From an uncultured Isosphaeraceae bacterium (lineage in GTDB: Bacteria; Planctomycetota; Planctomycetia; Isosphaerales; Isosphaeraceae): a stretch of 64,000 nucleotides of DNA. Location of the stretch: contig CAMFLR010000013.1 of assembly GCA_945957605.1 (NCBI GenBank), forward strand, positions 1 through 64,000, given 5' to 3'. The stretch's first letter is position 1. The number at the start of each line of letters is the position of its first letter. A program made the translations under genes and the position numbers. The notes beneath the pieces were generated by a model, which saw only the letters and a program-made list of their open reading frames with translations, did not search any database and was not told where the DNA came from. This document shows positions 8,525 to 17,805 of this stretch, in pieces.

Positions 8525-9013
8525 CGTCATGTTCGCGGCTAGGTCAACCGTTTTGGGTTGCCACTGGTTGAACTCAACCGATTTTCTAGATGTCACTTAA
8601 GGAACACTGGTGGGGTACCACCAGTGGCACCCGATGGTCTATTTCCGACCATCACCCCGAAATCGAGCATGAGCCACGTTCATATGGGCGCTCCCCCTTA
8701 CGCAGTCTGTCGAAGTAAAAGCAGTCGATACTCTCCAGTAACTTCTCACTAATCGGTGTATTTTTCCGTAAACGAAATTGTTTGCTAATCTCACCATTCA
8801 TCCAATTCGCCGTCATTCTGACAAAACAACGCAAGCCATCCATCTTCGCGGACCGAAGAAGATTTACGGTACCCTGGGCGCTGGTCCGCGTTGACGGTTC
8901 GGTGTCAATGGGCTATGGTCCCGTCACGACCCTCTTTACCTCTCGGTAGGATACCTACGGGTAAAGGTTGGGAAAGGATTCGGATCGCCCGTCGGGGTGC
9001 AAGGAGGCACTCG
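8525..9013. other. Intergenic region with an isolated 9-bp hairpin
   Basis: About 490 bases without a convincing gene. CACTGGTGG and CCACCAGTG form a perfect hairpin around GGTA at 8605-8626. A GGTTGAACTCAACC palindrome lies nearby. AAGGAGG at 9001-9007 is a strong ribosome binding site for the following gene. Confidence 0.55.
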
Positions 9014-10036
9014 ATGGCCACAGTCGCGGAAACGTCTCTGGGCTGGGAAACCGAAGCCGATGGCATCGCGTTTGCGCGCGAAGTCTTACGCATCGAGGCC
9101 AACGCCCTCATTCAGGTGCGAGATCGCGTCGACGAGTCGATCGCTCGCGCGGCCGAGGTGATTTTTCGCTCGCGCGGAAGTGTCATCGTCACAGGTATGG
9201 GCAAGGCAGGGATCGTCGGCCAGAAGCTTGCGGCGACACTGTCGTCGACCGGCACCGCCGCGTTTCCGCTCCATCCTGGCGAGGCTGTCCACGGCGACCT
9301 TGGTCGAGTTCGCGCCGGCGATGTGGTGATCGTGCTGTCGCAAAGCGGCGAGACCGAAGAGGTTTTGCGGTTGTTGCCCTCGATCCATCGGCTTGGCGTG
9401 ACATTGATTGCGATCACCGCGCGGGGGGAAAGCTCGCTCGGCAAGGCGGCGGATTTGTGCCTGTTGCTGGGGCCGATCGAGGAGGCGTGTCCGCTCGGTT
9501 TGGCACCATCGGCCAGCACAACGGCCATGATGGCTCTGGGAGATGCACTCGCACTGCTCGTCAGTCGCTTACGAGATTTCCGCGCGGAAGACTTTGCGAT
9601 GAATCATCCGGCAGGAGCGCTTGGCAAGCGGCTGAATCGCGTGGAAGACGTGATGCGGTCGGGCAAGCGGTTTCGCGTGGCGCATGTGGAACGCACGGTT
9701 CGCGACGTTTTCGTGAGCTTTGCGGGACCTCGGCGACGATCGGGTGCGGTGCTGCTTGTGGATGACAGCGGGCGGCTCGTGGGGATTTTTACCGACTCCG
9801 ACCTCGCGCGTCTCTTCGAACAAAGGCGCGACGCGATGCTTGATCAGCCAATTCGCGACGTGATGACGGCCGACCCAGTGCAGGTGACGGTTGGCTCTCC
9901 GGTGGCGATGGCGGTCGACGCGATGCGCGAGCGGAAAATCAGCGAGCTGCCGGTGGTGGATCGTGCGGGAAGTCCCGTCGGCCTGATCGACCTGACCGAC
10001 CTGATCGGCCTTGTTCCGGCTGAGGCCGAGGAGTAG
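9014..10036 (+). CDS. kdsD: Arabinose-5-phosphate isomerase (KdsD/KpsF family)
   Basis: 340 residues. It interconverts D-ribulose 5-phosphate and D-arabinose 5-phosphate, the first committed step toward KDO for lipopolysaccharide. An N-terminal SIS domain (about 30-190) has VIVTGMGKAGIVGQKLAATL and the sugar-phosphate loop VLSQSGETEEVLRLLPS, plus LAPSASTTAMMALGDALA. The linker NHPAGALGKRL is typical of the family. Two CBS motifs follow (about 205-340). The ATG at 9014 is fixed by AAGGAGG 7 bases upstream; the longer open frame starting at 8891 lacks such a site. The kdsC gene starts 3 bases after this stop, so the two are almost certainly cotranscribed. This supports a real KDO pathway. Confidence 0.93.
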   Translation: MATVAETSLGWETEADGIAFAREVLRIEANALIQVRDRVDESIARAAEVIFRSRGSVIVTGMGKAGIVGQKLAATLSSTGTAAFPLHPGEAVHGDLGRVRAGDVVIVLSQSGETEEVLRLLPSIHRLGVTLIAITARGESSLGKAADLCLLLGPIEEACPLGLAPSASTTAMMALGDALALLVSRLRDFRAEDFAMNHPAGALGKRLNRVEDVMRSGKRFRVAHVERTVRDVFVSFAGPRRRSGAVLLVDDSGRLVGIFTDSDLARLFEQRRDAMLDQPIRDVMTADPVQVTVGSPVAMAVDAMRERKISELPVVDRAGSPVGLIDLTDLIGLVPAEAEE

Positions 10037-10039
10037 ACC

Positions 10040-10591
10040 ATGCCCGCTCCGCCCAAATCACTGCTCGACCTGGCCGACCGCTGCTCCGCGATCGAGTTGC
10101 TGCTCGTGGACGTCGATGGCGTACTGACCGACGGCGTTATCGCGATTGACGACAAAGGGATCGAGACGAAGCATTTTCACGTCCGCGATGGGAGTGCGTT
10201 CCACCTCTGGAAGAAGGCCGGCAAGCGCGCGGCGATTCTTTCGGGTCGGTGGGCGCCGCTGGTCGATCGACGCGCAGCTGAACTGGGAATCGCGCCTGTA
10301 ATTCAGGGTGCGCCTCAGAAAGGCGGACCGTTTCGGGCCTTGTTGCGCGACCTGGGACTCGACCCGAAGCAGGTGTGTTACGTGGGCGACGACCTGGCCG
10401 ACTTGCCAGTTTTGAACGCGGTCGGCTTGGCATGTTGCCCGGCGGATGCTGCTCCGGAAGTTCGCGAGTCGGTGCAGCTTGTCACGAACCAGCCAGGTGG
10501 GCGCGGGGCGATTCGAGAGATTGTTGAAGTCATTCTCAAGCACCAGGGTGTTTGGGACGAGATAGTCGATCGCTACCGGGTGCCGGCTTGA
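10040..10591 (+). CDS. kdsC: 3-deoxy-D-manno-octulosonate-8-phosphate phosphatase (KdsC, HAD family)
   Basis: 183 residues. It hydrolyses KDO 8-phosphate to KDO and phosphate in the cytoplasm. HAD motif I is LLLVDVDGVLTDG near residues 21-33, with the Asp nucleophile and acid/base Asp. Motif II is the Ser in AAILSGRWAP, motif III the Lys in QGAPQKGG, and motif IV is CYVGDDLADLPVL. The small capless C0 layout and length match KdsC. The start lies 3 bases after the kdsD stop codon. Together with kdsD and the following LptC/LptA-like gene, it forms an outer-membrane lipopolysaccharide module. Confidence 0.93.
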   Translation: MPAPPKSLLDLADRCSAIELLLVDVDGVLTDGVIAIDDKGIETKHFHVRDGSAFHLWKKAGKRAAILSGRWAPLVDRRAAELGIAPVIQGAPQKGGPFRALLRDLGLDPKQVCYVGDDLADLPVLNAVGLACCPADAAPEVRESVQLVTNQPGGRGAIREIVEVILKHQGVWDEIVDRYRVPA

Positions 10592-10847
10592 GAAAAATTG
10601 CCGTCTCGAGGCTGTAAAAGGTGATATTTTCAATTGAAGGGATATGCAATGCGTCGCAATTCTGGCGGTTACACACGGCGAGCTTGCCGGTTGAGTTGAC
10701 TCTGCGGGATAGCTCGCTGCGATCAGCACGCGAAATTACGTTTGGCATGACATTGGCTTGATAGCGACGTACACGGATCGAACAGCCTGAGGGATCTGGC
10801 GGCTGGTCGAATCGGTAAGCGAATAAGGTTCAACGGCGGGAGTGGTT

Positions 10848-13800
10848 GTGTTCAAGAAAGCGTTGCAAATCGTCGTGACGTTGGGAATGCTGCTGGGAGG
10901 CTACCAGGTCTACCTTGTCGCCTTCGCCATGCTGACCGACCGCATTGGCGCGGCGCCCACTCTGCCACCCGAATGGAAGCAAATCGAGTCGCGCACCTCG
11001 CGCGAAGCGAGGCGTCTGGCCATTGAATCGTTCGGCGCCGATCACTGGACGGCCAAGCCCGATCTGAGAATTCGCTTTTATGATGCCGCACGCGGATTCT
11101 ACATGTATGCAGGTGATTACACGCGACTGGAAGACGGCAAGAAGTTCGAGTTCTTTCCGTTTGCAATTATCTGGCTCTCGAAGGGCGGAGCAGCGCGCAA
11201 GCTCGCCACGAGCGATCGCGCGACGGTCGAGCTGAATGAAAAGCTCGGCCTGGGTAAGTCTGAACAGGCGATCCATGTCATTGAAGCACGCCTGGAACAG
11301 CAGGTTGTGATTCGCGACGACAAGGGGACGTTGCTCGACCCGAGCGACGACCTTGTGGTCGGTCCCCTGCCCGACATCAAGTACTCGGAAAAGACCAAGC
11401 CGGCCGTCATCAGCAGCGTGAACAACATCAAGATTGTCGACCGCAACCTGATGATCACCGGATATGACTTGCTGATCGAACTTCGCGACGCCGACGCTCG
11501 CGACAAGTCGCAAACCGGCTTCGATGCGCAAATGGCGCGGTTGAAGACGAACACGCATATTGCTGTGAAAGACGTCGGAAAATCAGGCGTTTTGCCGGGC
11601 ACCTCGCGTAGCACGACCAAGACCGAAGATCCAACTCCGCTCGACCTGCGCAGCGACGGCGAAATGCGCATCGACTTCCCGCCCAAGCCCAAGCCTTTGC
11701 GGCCGATGTTTGTTGGTCCGCCCGAACCCGAAGGACCAACGTACGCGACATTCCAGCGCAATGTGGTGGTCGAGCGCGGGAAGGAATTGCTCAAAGACAT
11801 TCTCAATTGCGACACCTTGCGGCTGACGCTTTTGCCCGCGCCCAAATCGCTTACGCTCGAACCGCGGTTTGGTGCCGGTGTGGTTGTGATGGGTGTTCAT
11901 TCGGCAGCGCCGGGCGCGGCGGGAGTTTGGCCGCGATATGGCAATAGCGATTCGTCTGGTCCGCTTACCGAGCTGGCGATTCGCGAGGCGAATGCGACCG
12001 GTTTTGCCGTGTGGCTTACCTCGACGGCGCAAGGCATTCGAGCGAAATGCAACGAGCTGATCTACAAAAAGCAGATGCCCGTTTCCGAGGATGAGACTTA
12101 TCTTCGCGGAACGCTTACGACGCCGATTGAGGTGGTCAAAACCGATCACGAAGCACCTGCGCCGAATGCCGGCAAGGTGACGTCGGTCACCTCGATCTGG
12201 GCCCTCGACGCCAAGATTTTTGACGACGGCAAGGGTGGTTCGGCGTCGACGGTACGATCGCGCGGTCCTGGCCGGCTCGAGACGCGCCCCGCGCTCGATC
12301 AGCCCGCCGAGCATGGTGCGACGTGGCAGACCGAACTCGTCATGCAGACGATTCCGATGCCGGCCGATCGCAATGCCGATCCCAAGGCACCCGTTCCGGT
12401 GCGACGACTGATCACGCTGACCGGCGACCCCAAGCTGCAAGACTTCGTCAAGGCGATGAAGCTCGAAGCAAAGCAGAAGGTGGTGGCGAGCCTCAAACCG
12501 CGTGACAAGTCGGACGAGCCGGTGAACGAGAAGCAGGCTGAGGCCGATCGTGGTTTCGCAGCGGCTGGCGTTCCTCCTGCGAAGGAGAAAGATCCGCTCG
12601 GCTCGGGCTCGTATCAGATCGAATGGATCCAGGCGAAGGAAAACGTGCGGCTGACGTCGCCGGGCAAGACGATGATCGCCCGCGACGAATTGAACGCGCC
12701 GTTCGAGCATGTGGCTGCGCTCGCGAATGAACCGGCCAGCCCGGTGCGCGACGATCCGGCCGGTGGTCCCAAGACCGCGGCAAACGCCGAGCTGCCCAAG
12801 CCGGATGGTCCTGCGTTTGGCACAGGTCAGCCCGCCAATGCCGACACCAAGGGCAAGCCGCCCGCCAATGCGGTTGCGTCGAACATCAAGCCGGAAAAGC
12901 CGGCTGAGCCGAATGTTGAAGTGACGGCGCATCGCGTTTGGGCGAAGATTCGTCAGGCGAACGGTAAGTCGGAAATCGCCGAGGCCCGCCTGCGTGGCGA
13001 GGTGAAGTTCCATCAAGACGCCGCGCCGGACAAGAAGCGTCCCACGAACGTGACGGGCGAAGCGCTTGACCTCGAGACGATGGCAAGTGGCAAGATGAAG
13101 TTCCGCCTGTTCAACACCGATCCGTCTGCGCTTGCTGATTCGAACCGCTTGGCGGCGAACGGTAACATCAGACTCTCGCCGATTCTTCCCGCTCGCATCG
13201 AAACCGAAGATTACACGATCATTGGCCCGGCGATTTACCTCGACCAGTCGCTCGACTACGCCTGGGTGAACGGTCGCGGCAGCTTGACGCAGCTTGCCGA
13301 TCGCGGATTCCTGAGCGACAAGGGAGTTCAGGATTTCGTTCGCGAACAGAATCGCAAGAAGACGCTGCAGATCGCTCAAAACAACCCAGGCGAGAAGAAG
13401 CCGTCTGACAAGATTCCGTTCATCATTAGCTGGGCCGACCAGATGCAATTCTTCGGCCGTGCGACCGATCCGCAAGGTCGCCCCGCCGGCAAGATGGTGT
13501 TCCGCGGCGACGTTAATGCTCGAATGGAAGACGGCTTCATTCATGCCGACGAGATCGACGCATACACCGATCGCCCCGTTTCGCTGGCTCAACCGAAGAA
13601 GCAGACTTCGACGCCGCTTAACGTTGGCAGCGACACCCGGAAGATCGACGAGATTCTCCCCGTCGCCGCCAATCGACCGATTGGCGTGAACGGCGAAGAT
13701 GTGCCGATGGCTGCGTTCGGCAAGGACGGCGACGACAAGCCCGAGATGTCGTACATCGAGGCGCGAAGCAAGCCCAAGCCCAAGGGCTATGGCACCGTTG

Positions 13801-14717
13801 CACGAAACGTGAAGCGCGACCCAGAAACGGGCGAGCATATCGAAAACCAGTATATTTCTGGCGATGTGCTTACGTACGACCGCCGTTCGGGTGATTACCG
13901 CATCCCCGGCAAGGGTGAGGTTTATCTCTGGCGTCGTAGCGCTGAGGGTGAAGCCAAAAAGGATGCCAATCCGCTGGGCGGCGGCGGGCTGGTGCCGACG
14001 GCTGGTCGCACCCGGCCGGTTTCCAATGCCACTGGCGGCACCGTCGCGAAGGGTGCGAAGGGCCCGAAGAAGACGTACACGCCGTGGGAACTGACCCAGA
14101 TCCGATTTGAAGAGAGGATGCAGGGTCGGTTTGGTTCCGGCAAGAGCGACGCCGACAACGAGTGGCGTACGGCCGACTTCTTCGGCGCGGTTCAGGTGCT
14201 GAACGCCCCCGTCTCCAAAGAAGGCTCCGCCTTCAACTTCGACGACCATCCGCCCGACTTCAAGCGCATGACGGCCGACTCGCTACGCGTGGCCTCCGAG
14301 CCGCCCGATCCCAACAACAAGGGTGCATCGGCGCAAACGCTTGTAACAGCCGAGAAGGACGCACAGGCAACGACCAGAACGCATACCGTTGCGGCGGATA
14401 TCATCAAGTATGATTCCGATAAGCAGATGTTCCATGCGTACGGTTTGGGCGGTCGCCAGGTTACGATCGTGAACCAGGCTCGCACGGGTCAGCAAGCGAC
14501 AACGGTGAATGCCGAAGCCGCTGAATACAACTACAAGACGGGTGAATCGAAGGCGGTGAACGCCAGCTCGATTCAGCTTCTGGAGCCGAACGGCGGGATT
14601 CGACCGGTCGAAGAGAAACCGGCTGGGCCAGCGCCGAAGGCCAAGAGAAATCAGCGGCCGAATTTGCGTCCGCCGCCGCGTGGACATATTGAACGCCGAG
14701 GGTTCGGCGGGCACTAA
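10848..14717 (+). CDS. Giant LptC/LptA (OstA)-like envelope protein
   Basis: About 1289 residues. A GTG start at 10848 is preferred because GGGAG lies 5 bases upstream; another GTG at 10842 is in frame. One transmembrane helix near residues 5-25 resembles the LptC anchor. The rest is beta-rich, with recurring OstA-like strand patterns: YATFQRNVVVERGKELL (about 299), IQAKENVRLTSPGKTMIARD (about 593), AEARLRGEVKFHQD (about 710), KMVFRGDVNARMEDGFIHAD (about 883) and FFGAVQVLNAP ... MTADSLRVAS (about 1113-1150). Low-complexity Pro/Ala/Lys linkers separate them. E. coli LptC and LptA are each under 200 residues. Position directly after kdsD-kdsC and the repeated OstA-like modules suggest a single-chain periplasmic lipopolysaccharide bridge. 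This is inference; LptB/F/G/D are not in the window. Confidence 0.7.
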   Translation: MFKKALQIVVTLGMLLGGYQVYLVAFAMLTDRIGAAPTLPPEWKQIESRTSREARRLAIESFGADHWTAKPDLRIRFYDAARGFYMYAGDYTRLEDGKKFEFFPFAIIWLSKGGAARKLATSDRATVELNEKLGLGKSEQAIHVIEARLEQQVVIRDDKGTLLDPSDDLVVGPLPDIKYSEKTKPAVISSVNNIKIVDRNLMITGYDLLIELRDADARDKSQTGFDAQMARLKTNTHIAVKDVGKSGVLPGTSRSTTKTEDPTPLDLRSDGEMRIDFPPKPKPLRPMFVGPPEPEGPTYATFQRNVVVERGKELLKDILNCDTLRLTLLPAPKSLTLEPRFGAGVVVMGVHSAAPGAAGVWPRYGNSDSSGPLTELAIREANATGFAVWLTSTAQGIRAKCNELIYKKQMPVSEDETYLRGTLTTPIEVVKTDHEAPAPNAGKVTSVTSIWALDAKIFDDGKGGSASTVRSRGPGRLETRPALDQPAEHGATWQTELVMQTIPMPADRNADPKAPVPVRRLITLTGDPKLQDFVKAMKLEAKQKVVASLKPRDKSDEPVNEKQAEADRGFAAAGVPPAKEKDPLGSGSYQIEWIQAKENVRLTSPGKTMIARDELNAPFEHVAALANEPASPVRDDPAGGPKTAANAELPKPDGPAFGTGQPANADTKGKPPANAVASNIKPEKPAEPNVEVTAHRVWAKIRQANGKSEIAEARLRGEVKFHQDAAPDKKRPTNVTGEALDLETMASGKMKFRLFNTDPSALADSNRLAANGNIRLSPILPARIETEDYTIIGPAIYLDQSLDYAWVNGRGSLTQLADRGFLSDKGVQDFVREQNRKKTLQIAQNNPGEKKPSDKIPFIISWADQMQFFGRATDPQGRPAGKMVFRGDVNARMEDGFIHADEIDAYTDRPVSLAQPKKQTSTPLNVGSDTRKIDEILPVAANRPIGVNGEDVPMAAFGKDGDDKPEMSYIEARSKPKPKGYGTVARNVKRDPETGEHIENQYISGDVLTYDRRSGDYRIPGKGEVYLWRRSAEGEAKKDANPLGGGGLVPTAGRTRPVSNATGGTVAKGAKGPKKTYTPWELTQIRFEERMQGRFGSGKSDADNEWRTADFFGAVQVLNAPVSKEGSAFNFDDHPPDFKRMTADSLRVASEPPDPNNKGASAQTLVTAEKDAQATTRTHTVAADIIKYDSDKQMFHAYGLGGRQVTIVNQARTGQQATTVNAEAAEYNYKTGESKAVNASSIQLLEPNGGIRPVEEKPAGPAPKAKRNQRPNLRPPPRGHIERRGFGGH

Positions 14718-14751
14718 CTCCTGGCCGGCTCCGTTGTGGTAAATTGATCAG

Positions 14752-14806
14752 TTCGATCCCACCTCGTTTCTTACGACGATTCGAGGTGGGATCGAATCGC
14801 TTTTCT
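14752..14806 (+). terminator. Intrinsic terminator after the LptC/LptA-like gene
   Basis: TTCGATCCCACCTCG (14752-14766) pairs perfectly with CGAGGTGGGATCGAA (14782-14796), a 15-bp stem with a 15-nt loop. It is followed by TCGCTTTTCTT. It lies 35 bases past the stop codon at 14717, so it closes the kdsD-kdsC-lpt transcription unit. Confidence 0.85.
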
Positions 14807-14855
14807 TGGTGGTGATTTTTATATCGAACGGCCCGGACGTAGCGAGGGATATCGC

Positions 14856-15422
14856 ATGATTAGCATTCCCCCTTTTCCGCCTCTTGAGTGGGATACTTAT
14901 TCTTGGTTAGGTGAAGTCGTCCTCAGCTCGTGGGCAGGGTTCCAAACGCGGCGTAGTTCGTATGGAGCGACTAGCTCGCAGGACGAATCCGATGGAAGCG
15001 CTGAACTTCATGTTGCAGCAATCGACAAAAAAAAGCGTACGCCACCTTCGCCGGAACAGTGTAGCGCGTTCCAGTTTTTGCTCGACAACGAACAGGCCGT
15101 TACTAATGCGATCTTGAGGGAGATTTTCCGTCGCTATCCGGAAGAACAAAAGGCGTATGGCTACAGTCGGAAAGAGGCCGCCAAGTACATGCCCAATCTA
15201 ACGAGCGCGGATCAATTAAGGTTGCTAATAGGTTTAGGGCACGTTCACATGCTGAATGTTGCGAAGGATGGACTCGCGTATATTGGGTTCCAGATTGGGT
15301 GCAAGTGGGACGATGATCATGGTGTTGGTGTGATGACGCACCGCGATCGTATTGTTCGCGTTGGCGGAGCAGATACTTCGTTTCTTGAGTGGATTGCTCA
15401 GGAAGACGCCAAGGCGAAATGA
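14856..15422 (+). CDS. DUF6985-like small cytosolic protein
   Basis: 188 residues with no signal peptide or membrane segment. The opening FPPLEWDTYSWLGEVVLSSW followed by PPSPEQCSAFQFLLDNEQAV and a charged C-terminal half fits the DUF6985 pattern, a family often seen among immunity-like proteins. The assignment is by remembered pattern and is tentative. GAGGG lies upstream of the ATG at 14856. The gene starts after the strong terminator at 14752-14806, so it has its own promoter. No toxin gene is adjacent. Confidence 0.62.
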   Translation: MISIPPFPPLEWDTYSWLGEVVLSSWAGFQTRRSSYGATSSQDESDGSAELHVAAIDKKKRTPPSPEQCSAFQFLLDNEQAVTNAILREIFRRYPEEQKAYGYSRKEAAKYMPNLTSADQLRLLIGLGHVHMLNVAKDGLAYIGFQIGCKWDDDHGVGVMTHRDRIVRVGGADTSFLEWIAQEDAKAK

Positions 15423-15632
15423 CTGCGGCGAATCGCTGAACGATTGCGCATTGTTGTGGAATTTCGCCTATCGTTGAGGAGGCGAGTTTCACGCCACCTC
15501 TCGTTAAACGGCCTGAGGTTGGATGGCAAAGAGCGAAACCCTGGGGCTTCCTTCGCCTTGCTCGATCCAACCCCAGCCACTCAATCCGATATGCCAGACA
15601 TGACAATGCACAACGTGCTGACTACCAAAACT

Positions 15633-16631
15633 TCACGCCATCGCGCGTGATGTTTCATCGAACGCTTCGCGAATCGCCGCACGCTCGTCATCGCTCAGTT
15701 TGAACGTGAGTGCCTTCGCGTTGTTCGTCGCCTGTTCCGCGTTGCGAGCACCGACAAGTGCGGCGGTGATGCCGGGTTCGAGGATCGTCCAGTTGATCGC
15801 GAGCTGCGCAAAGTTCACACCGTGGCGTTCGGCGATCGGTCGCACTTGTTCGAGCGATTCGAGCACGCGACGACGATTTTCGATTGAGAAGAAGCGATGC
15901 GTGGCACGATGGTCGCCGGGAGGGAAGATGCGATCGGGCGGGACCGTGCCGGCGAGAAGTCCGCGTTCGAGCGGTGAATAGACCATGACCCCAATGTTGT
16001 TCGCGCGACAGAACGGCAGGATTTCGGGCTCGATCTTGCGCTGGATGAGGCTGTAAGGCGGCTGCAAGCTGGCCAGCGGCGCGACGGCGATCGCTTGCTT
16101 CATCTGGTTCACGTCATAATTGCTCACGCCAATCGCGCGAATTTTCCCCTGTTCCTTGAGACGGACAAGCGCGTGCATCGTGTCTTCAATCGGCGTGCTC
16201 GCATCGGGCCAGTGGACCTGATAGACGTCGATCACATCGACACCAAGTCGCTTCAAGCTTTGTTCACACTCGTAAGCGATGCTATCCGGCTTCGAGTTCT
16301 TGCGAATGACGATATCGAGTCCGTCGCGATCTTTGTTGGGCCAGGGATCGGTGCCTTCAGTCGAGTTCCAGCGCATGCCGCACTTGGTGGCAACTTGCAC
16401 CTTATCGCGCCGGCCCTTGATCGCCTTGCCAACGATTTCCTCGCTGTAACCCTGGCCGTAAACCGGCGCGGTGTCGATGGTGGTGACACCGTGATCGATG
16501 CCGGCCTGAATCGCGGCGATCGACTCACTTTCATCAGCCCCGCCCCACATCCAGCCGCCGACGGCCCAGGCACCAAAGACAACGGGAGAAACAAAGACGT
16601 CGGACTCTCCGAGACGGCGCGGTTCGAGCAC
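15633..16631 (-). CDS. Aldo/keto reductase
   Basis: About 332 residues. An NADPH-dependent oxidoreductase with the AKR (beta/alpha)8 barrel. The catalytic tetrad is visible: Asp and Tyr in TIDTAPVYGQGYSEE, Lys in VQVATKCG and His in VYQVHWPD. GKIRAIGVSNYDVNQM and the C-terminal cofactor region ALVGARNAEQATNNAKAL are typical. The GTG at 16631 (protein starting at LEPRRLG) is preferred because AAGGA lies about 9 bases upstream. The open frame extends 16 codons more, without a comparable site. It is closest to the general-stress YdjG/YhdN-type group, with unknown substrate. It is monocistronic and convergent with the DUF6985-like gene. Confidence 0.85.
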   Translation of the reverse strand: MLEPRRLGESDVFVSPVVFGAWAVGGWMWGGADESESIAAIQAGIDHGVTTIDTAPVYGQGYSEEIVGKAIKGRRDKVQVATKCGMRWNSTEGTDPWPNKDRDGLDIVIRKNSKPDSIAYECEQSLKRLGVDVIDVYQVHWPDASTPIEDTMHALVRLKEQGKIRAIGVSNYDVNQMKQAIAVAPLASLQPPYSLIQRKIEPEILPFCRANNIGVMVYSPLERGLLAGTVPPDRIFPPGDHRATHRFFSIENRRRVLESLEQVRPIAERHGVNFAQLAINWTILEPGITAALVGARNAEQATNNAKALTFKLSDDERAAIREAFDETSRAMA

Positions 16632-17041
16632 GATCAAAATCCTTGAATTTGCGATGGAATTCACGCGAGCCGAGACCAATCGATGGCGCGTGCGACTATG
16701 CCGACATCATTTCCGAAATACGAGCCGTCGCACAAGTCTGGAGGTGCAATTGTTCGATGGCGACACGGTTCTCGCCACTTCGACGCCGCAGGGCATCCGA
16801 GTTTTTCGCTGAACAACCTGAGCGTGGGTACGCACCACATCTCGACGGTTTACTACGGCGATGACGTTTTTCGTCACGCCCCTGACGTACAAGAACGCGT
16901 TTGTCGTCGCAAGTAAGTAACGGAAAACGGGTGACGACACGTAATCTTCACGCGTTGCTTGGCCCAATTTCTTTCGATCACGCATTCAATCTTTTATAAT
17001 CCGACGCGATGGGAAGGCGAATAGCGTGGGAGCGATTGATC
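16632..17041. other. Divergent intergenic region
   Basis: About 410 bases between the aldo/keto reductase and the DUF4303-like gene. No gene is recognised; the short open frames here show no family features. CTTTTATAATCC near 16990-17001 is AT-rich and could be a -10 region for the rightward gene. GGGAG about 10 bases before 17042 supports the chosen start there. Confidence 0.45.
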
Positions 17042-17731
17042 ATGGTCGAAGAACGATTTGATTTCGCGGAAGCCCGACGGTTCGTCAAGGAAGGCGCGAA
17101 GGCGTTTTTCACGAGGATGCACGAGAAGCATCCCGACGAGACTTTTTATGTCTATGTTGCCTATGGAACCGACGATGATCCGAAGTTGGTGACCCTGACG
17201 GCGAATTCGGAAGGCGGATACACCAGGGTCGTCGAGAAATATCGCGCTCGGTATGCGGAAGATCCGCGACGAGGGGAAGTTAATCCCAACTATTTTCGCT
17301 GGGGATTTCCTGAGTGGGGCTACGGCGGCGGTGCTCAGGATATGGATCCGTTCTACGAAATCATTGCAAAGGCCGAGGAAAACGAAGAGGACGACGACGA
17401 ATTCCCGGGTCCCGATACGAACGTCGAGCTGCGATCGCAGGCTTATGCGGCGATGATGCTGGGCCTGTGGGATCTCGACCGCGAGGGATTCTTTGGTACC
17501 GGCGAGGCACGCGATAAGGTTGTGCTTTATTGCTCGATGCTCGACTCCGAAGAGACGGCTTGGTTTGAGTCGGAAACCGCGCGATTGCTCAATCCGCCGC
17601 ACGTTTTCGACCGGTTTTTTGTCGAGTGGTCGGCCGGCATGGGCATGGCCAAGGACCTTGAAAGAAGTCGCGAGAATCCCAGTTCGATTCGCAAGGCATT
17701 TTTTGAACTTATGAAGCAATATATGAAGTGA
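17042..17731 (+). CDS. DUF4303-like acidic cytosolic protein
   Basis: 229 residues. The ATG at 17042 is used because GGGAG precedes it; the upstream ATG at 17009 has no visible ribosome binding site. The protein is acidic (AEENEEDDDEFPGPDTNVE) and has the plan of DUF4303-type proteins: helical start (FAEARRFVKEGAKAFFTRM), TFYVYVAYGTDDDP, then FRWGFPEWGYGG and a helical C-terminus. That family is often linked to immunity to polymorphic toxins. The assignment is tentative and no toxin is adjacent. Confidence 0.6.
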   Translation: MVEERFDFAEARRFVKEGAKAFFTRMHEKHPDETFYVYVAYGTDDDPKLVTLTANSEGGYTRVVEKYRARYAEDPRRGEVNPNYFRWGFPEWGYGGGAQDMDPFYEIIAKAEENEEDDDEFPGPDTNVELRSQAYAAMMLGLWDLDREGFFGTGEARDKVVLYCSMLDSEETAWFESETARLLNPPHVFDRFFVEWSAGMGMAKDLERSRENPSSIRKAFFELMKQYMK

Positions 17732-17805
17732 ATGGATGTAGGTTAACAACCGCCGCTGGCTTCCGAGATGGATCGAGAAACCGCGGCGGTTGTTCAAATC
17801 ACAGA

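Noticed and set aside
11583-14249. 888-codon open frame on the minus strand
   Set aside because: It lies entirely opposite the LptC/LptA-like gene and has the His/Arg/Leu-rich composition of an antisense shadow. It shows no family motif or plausible start site.
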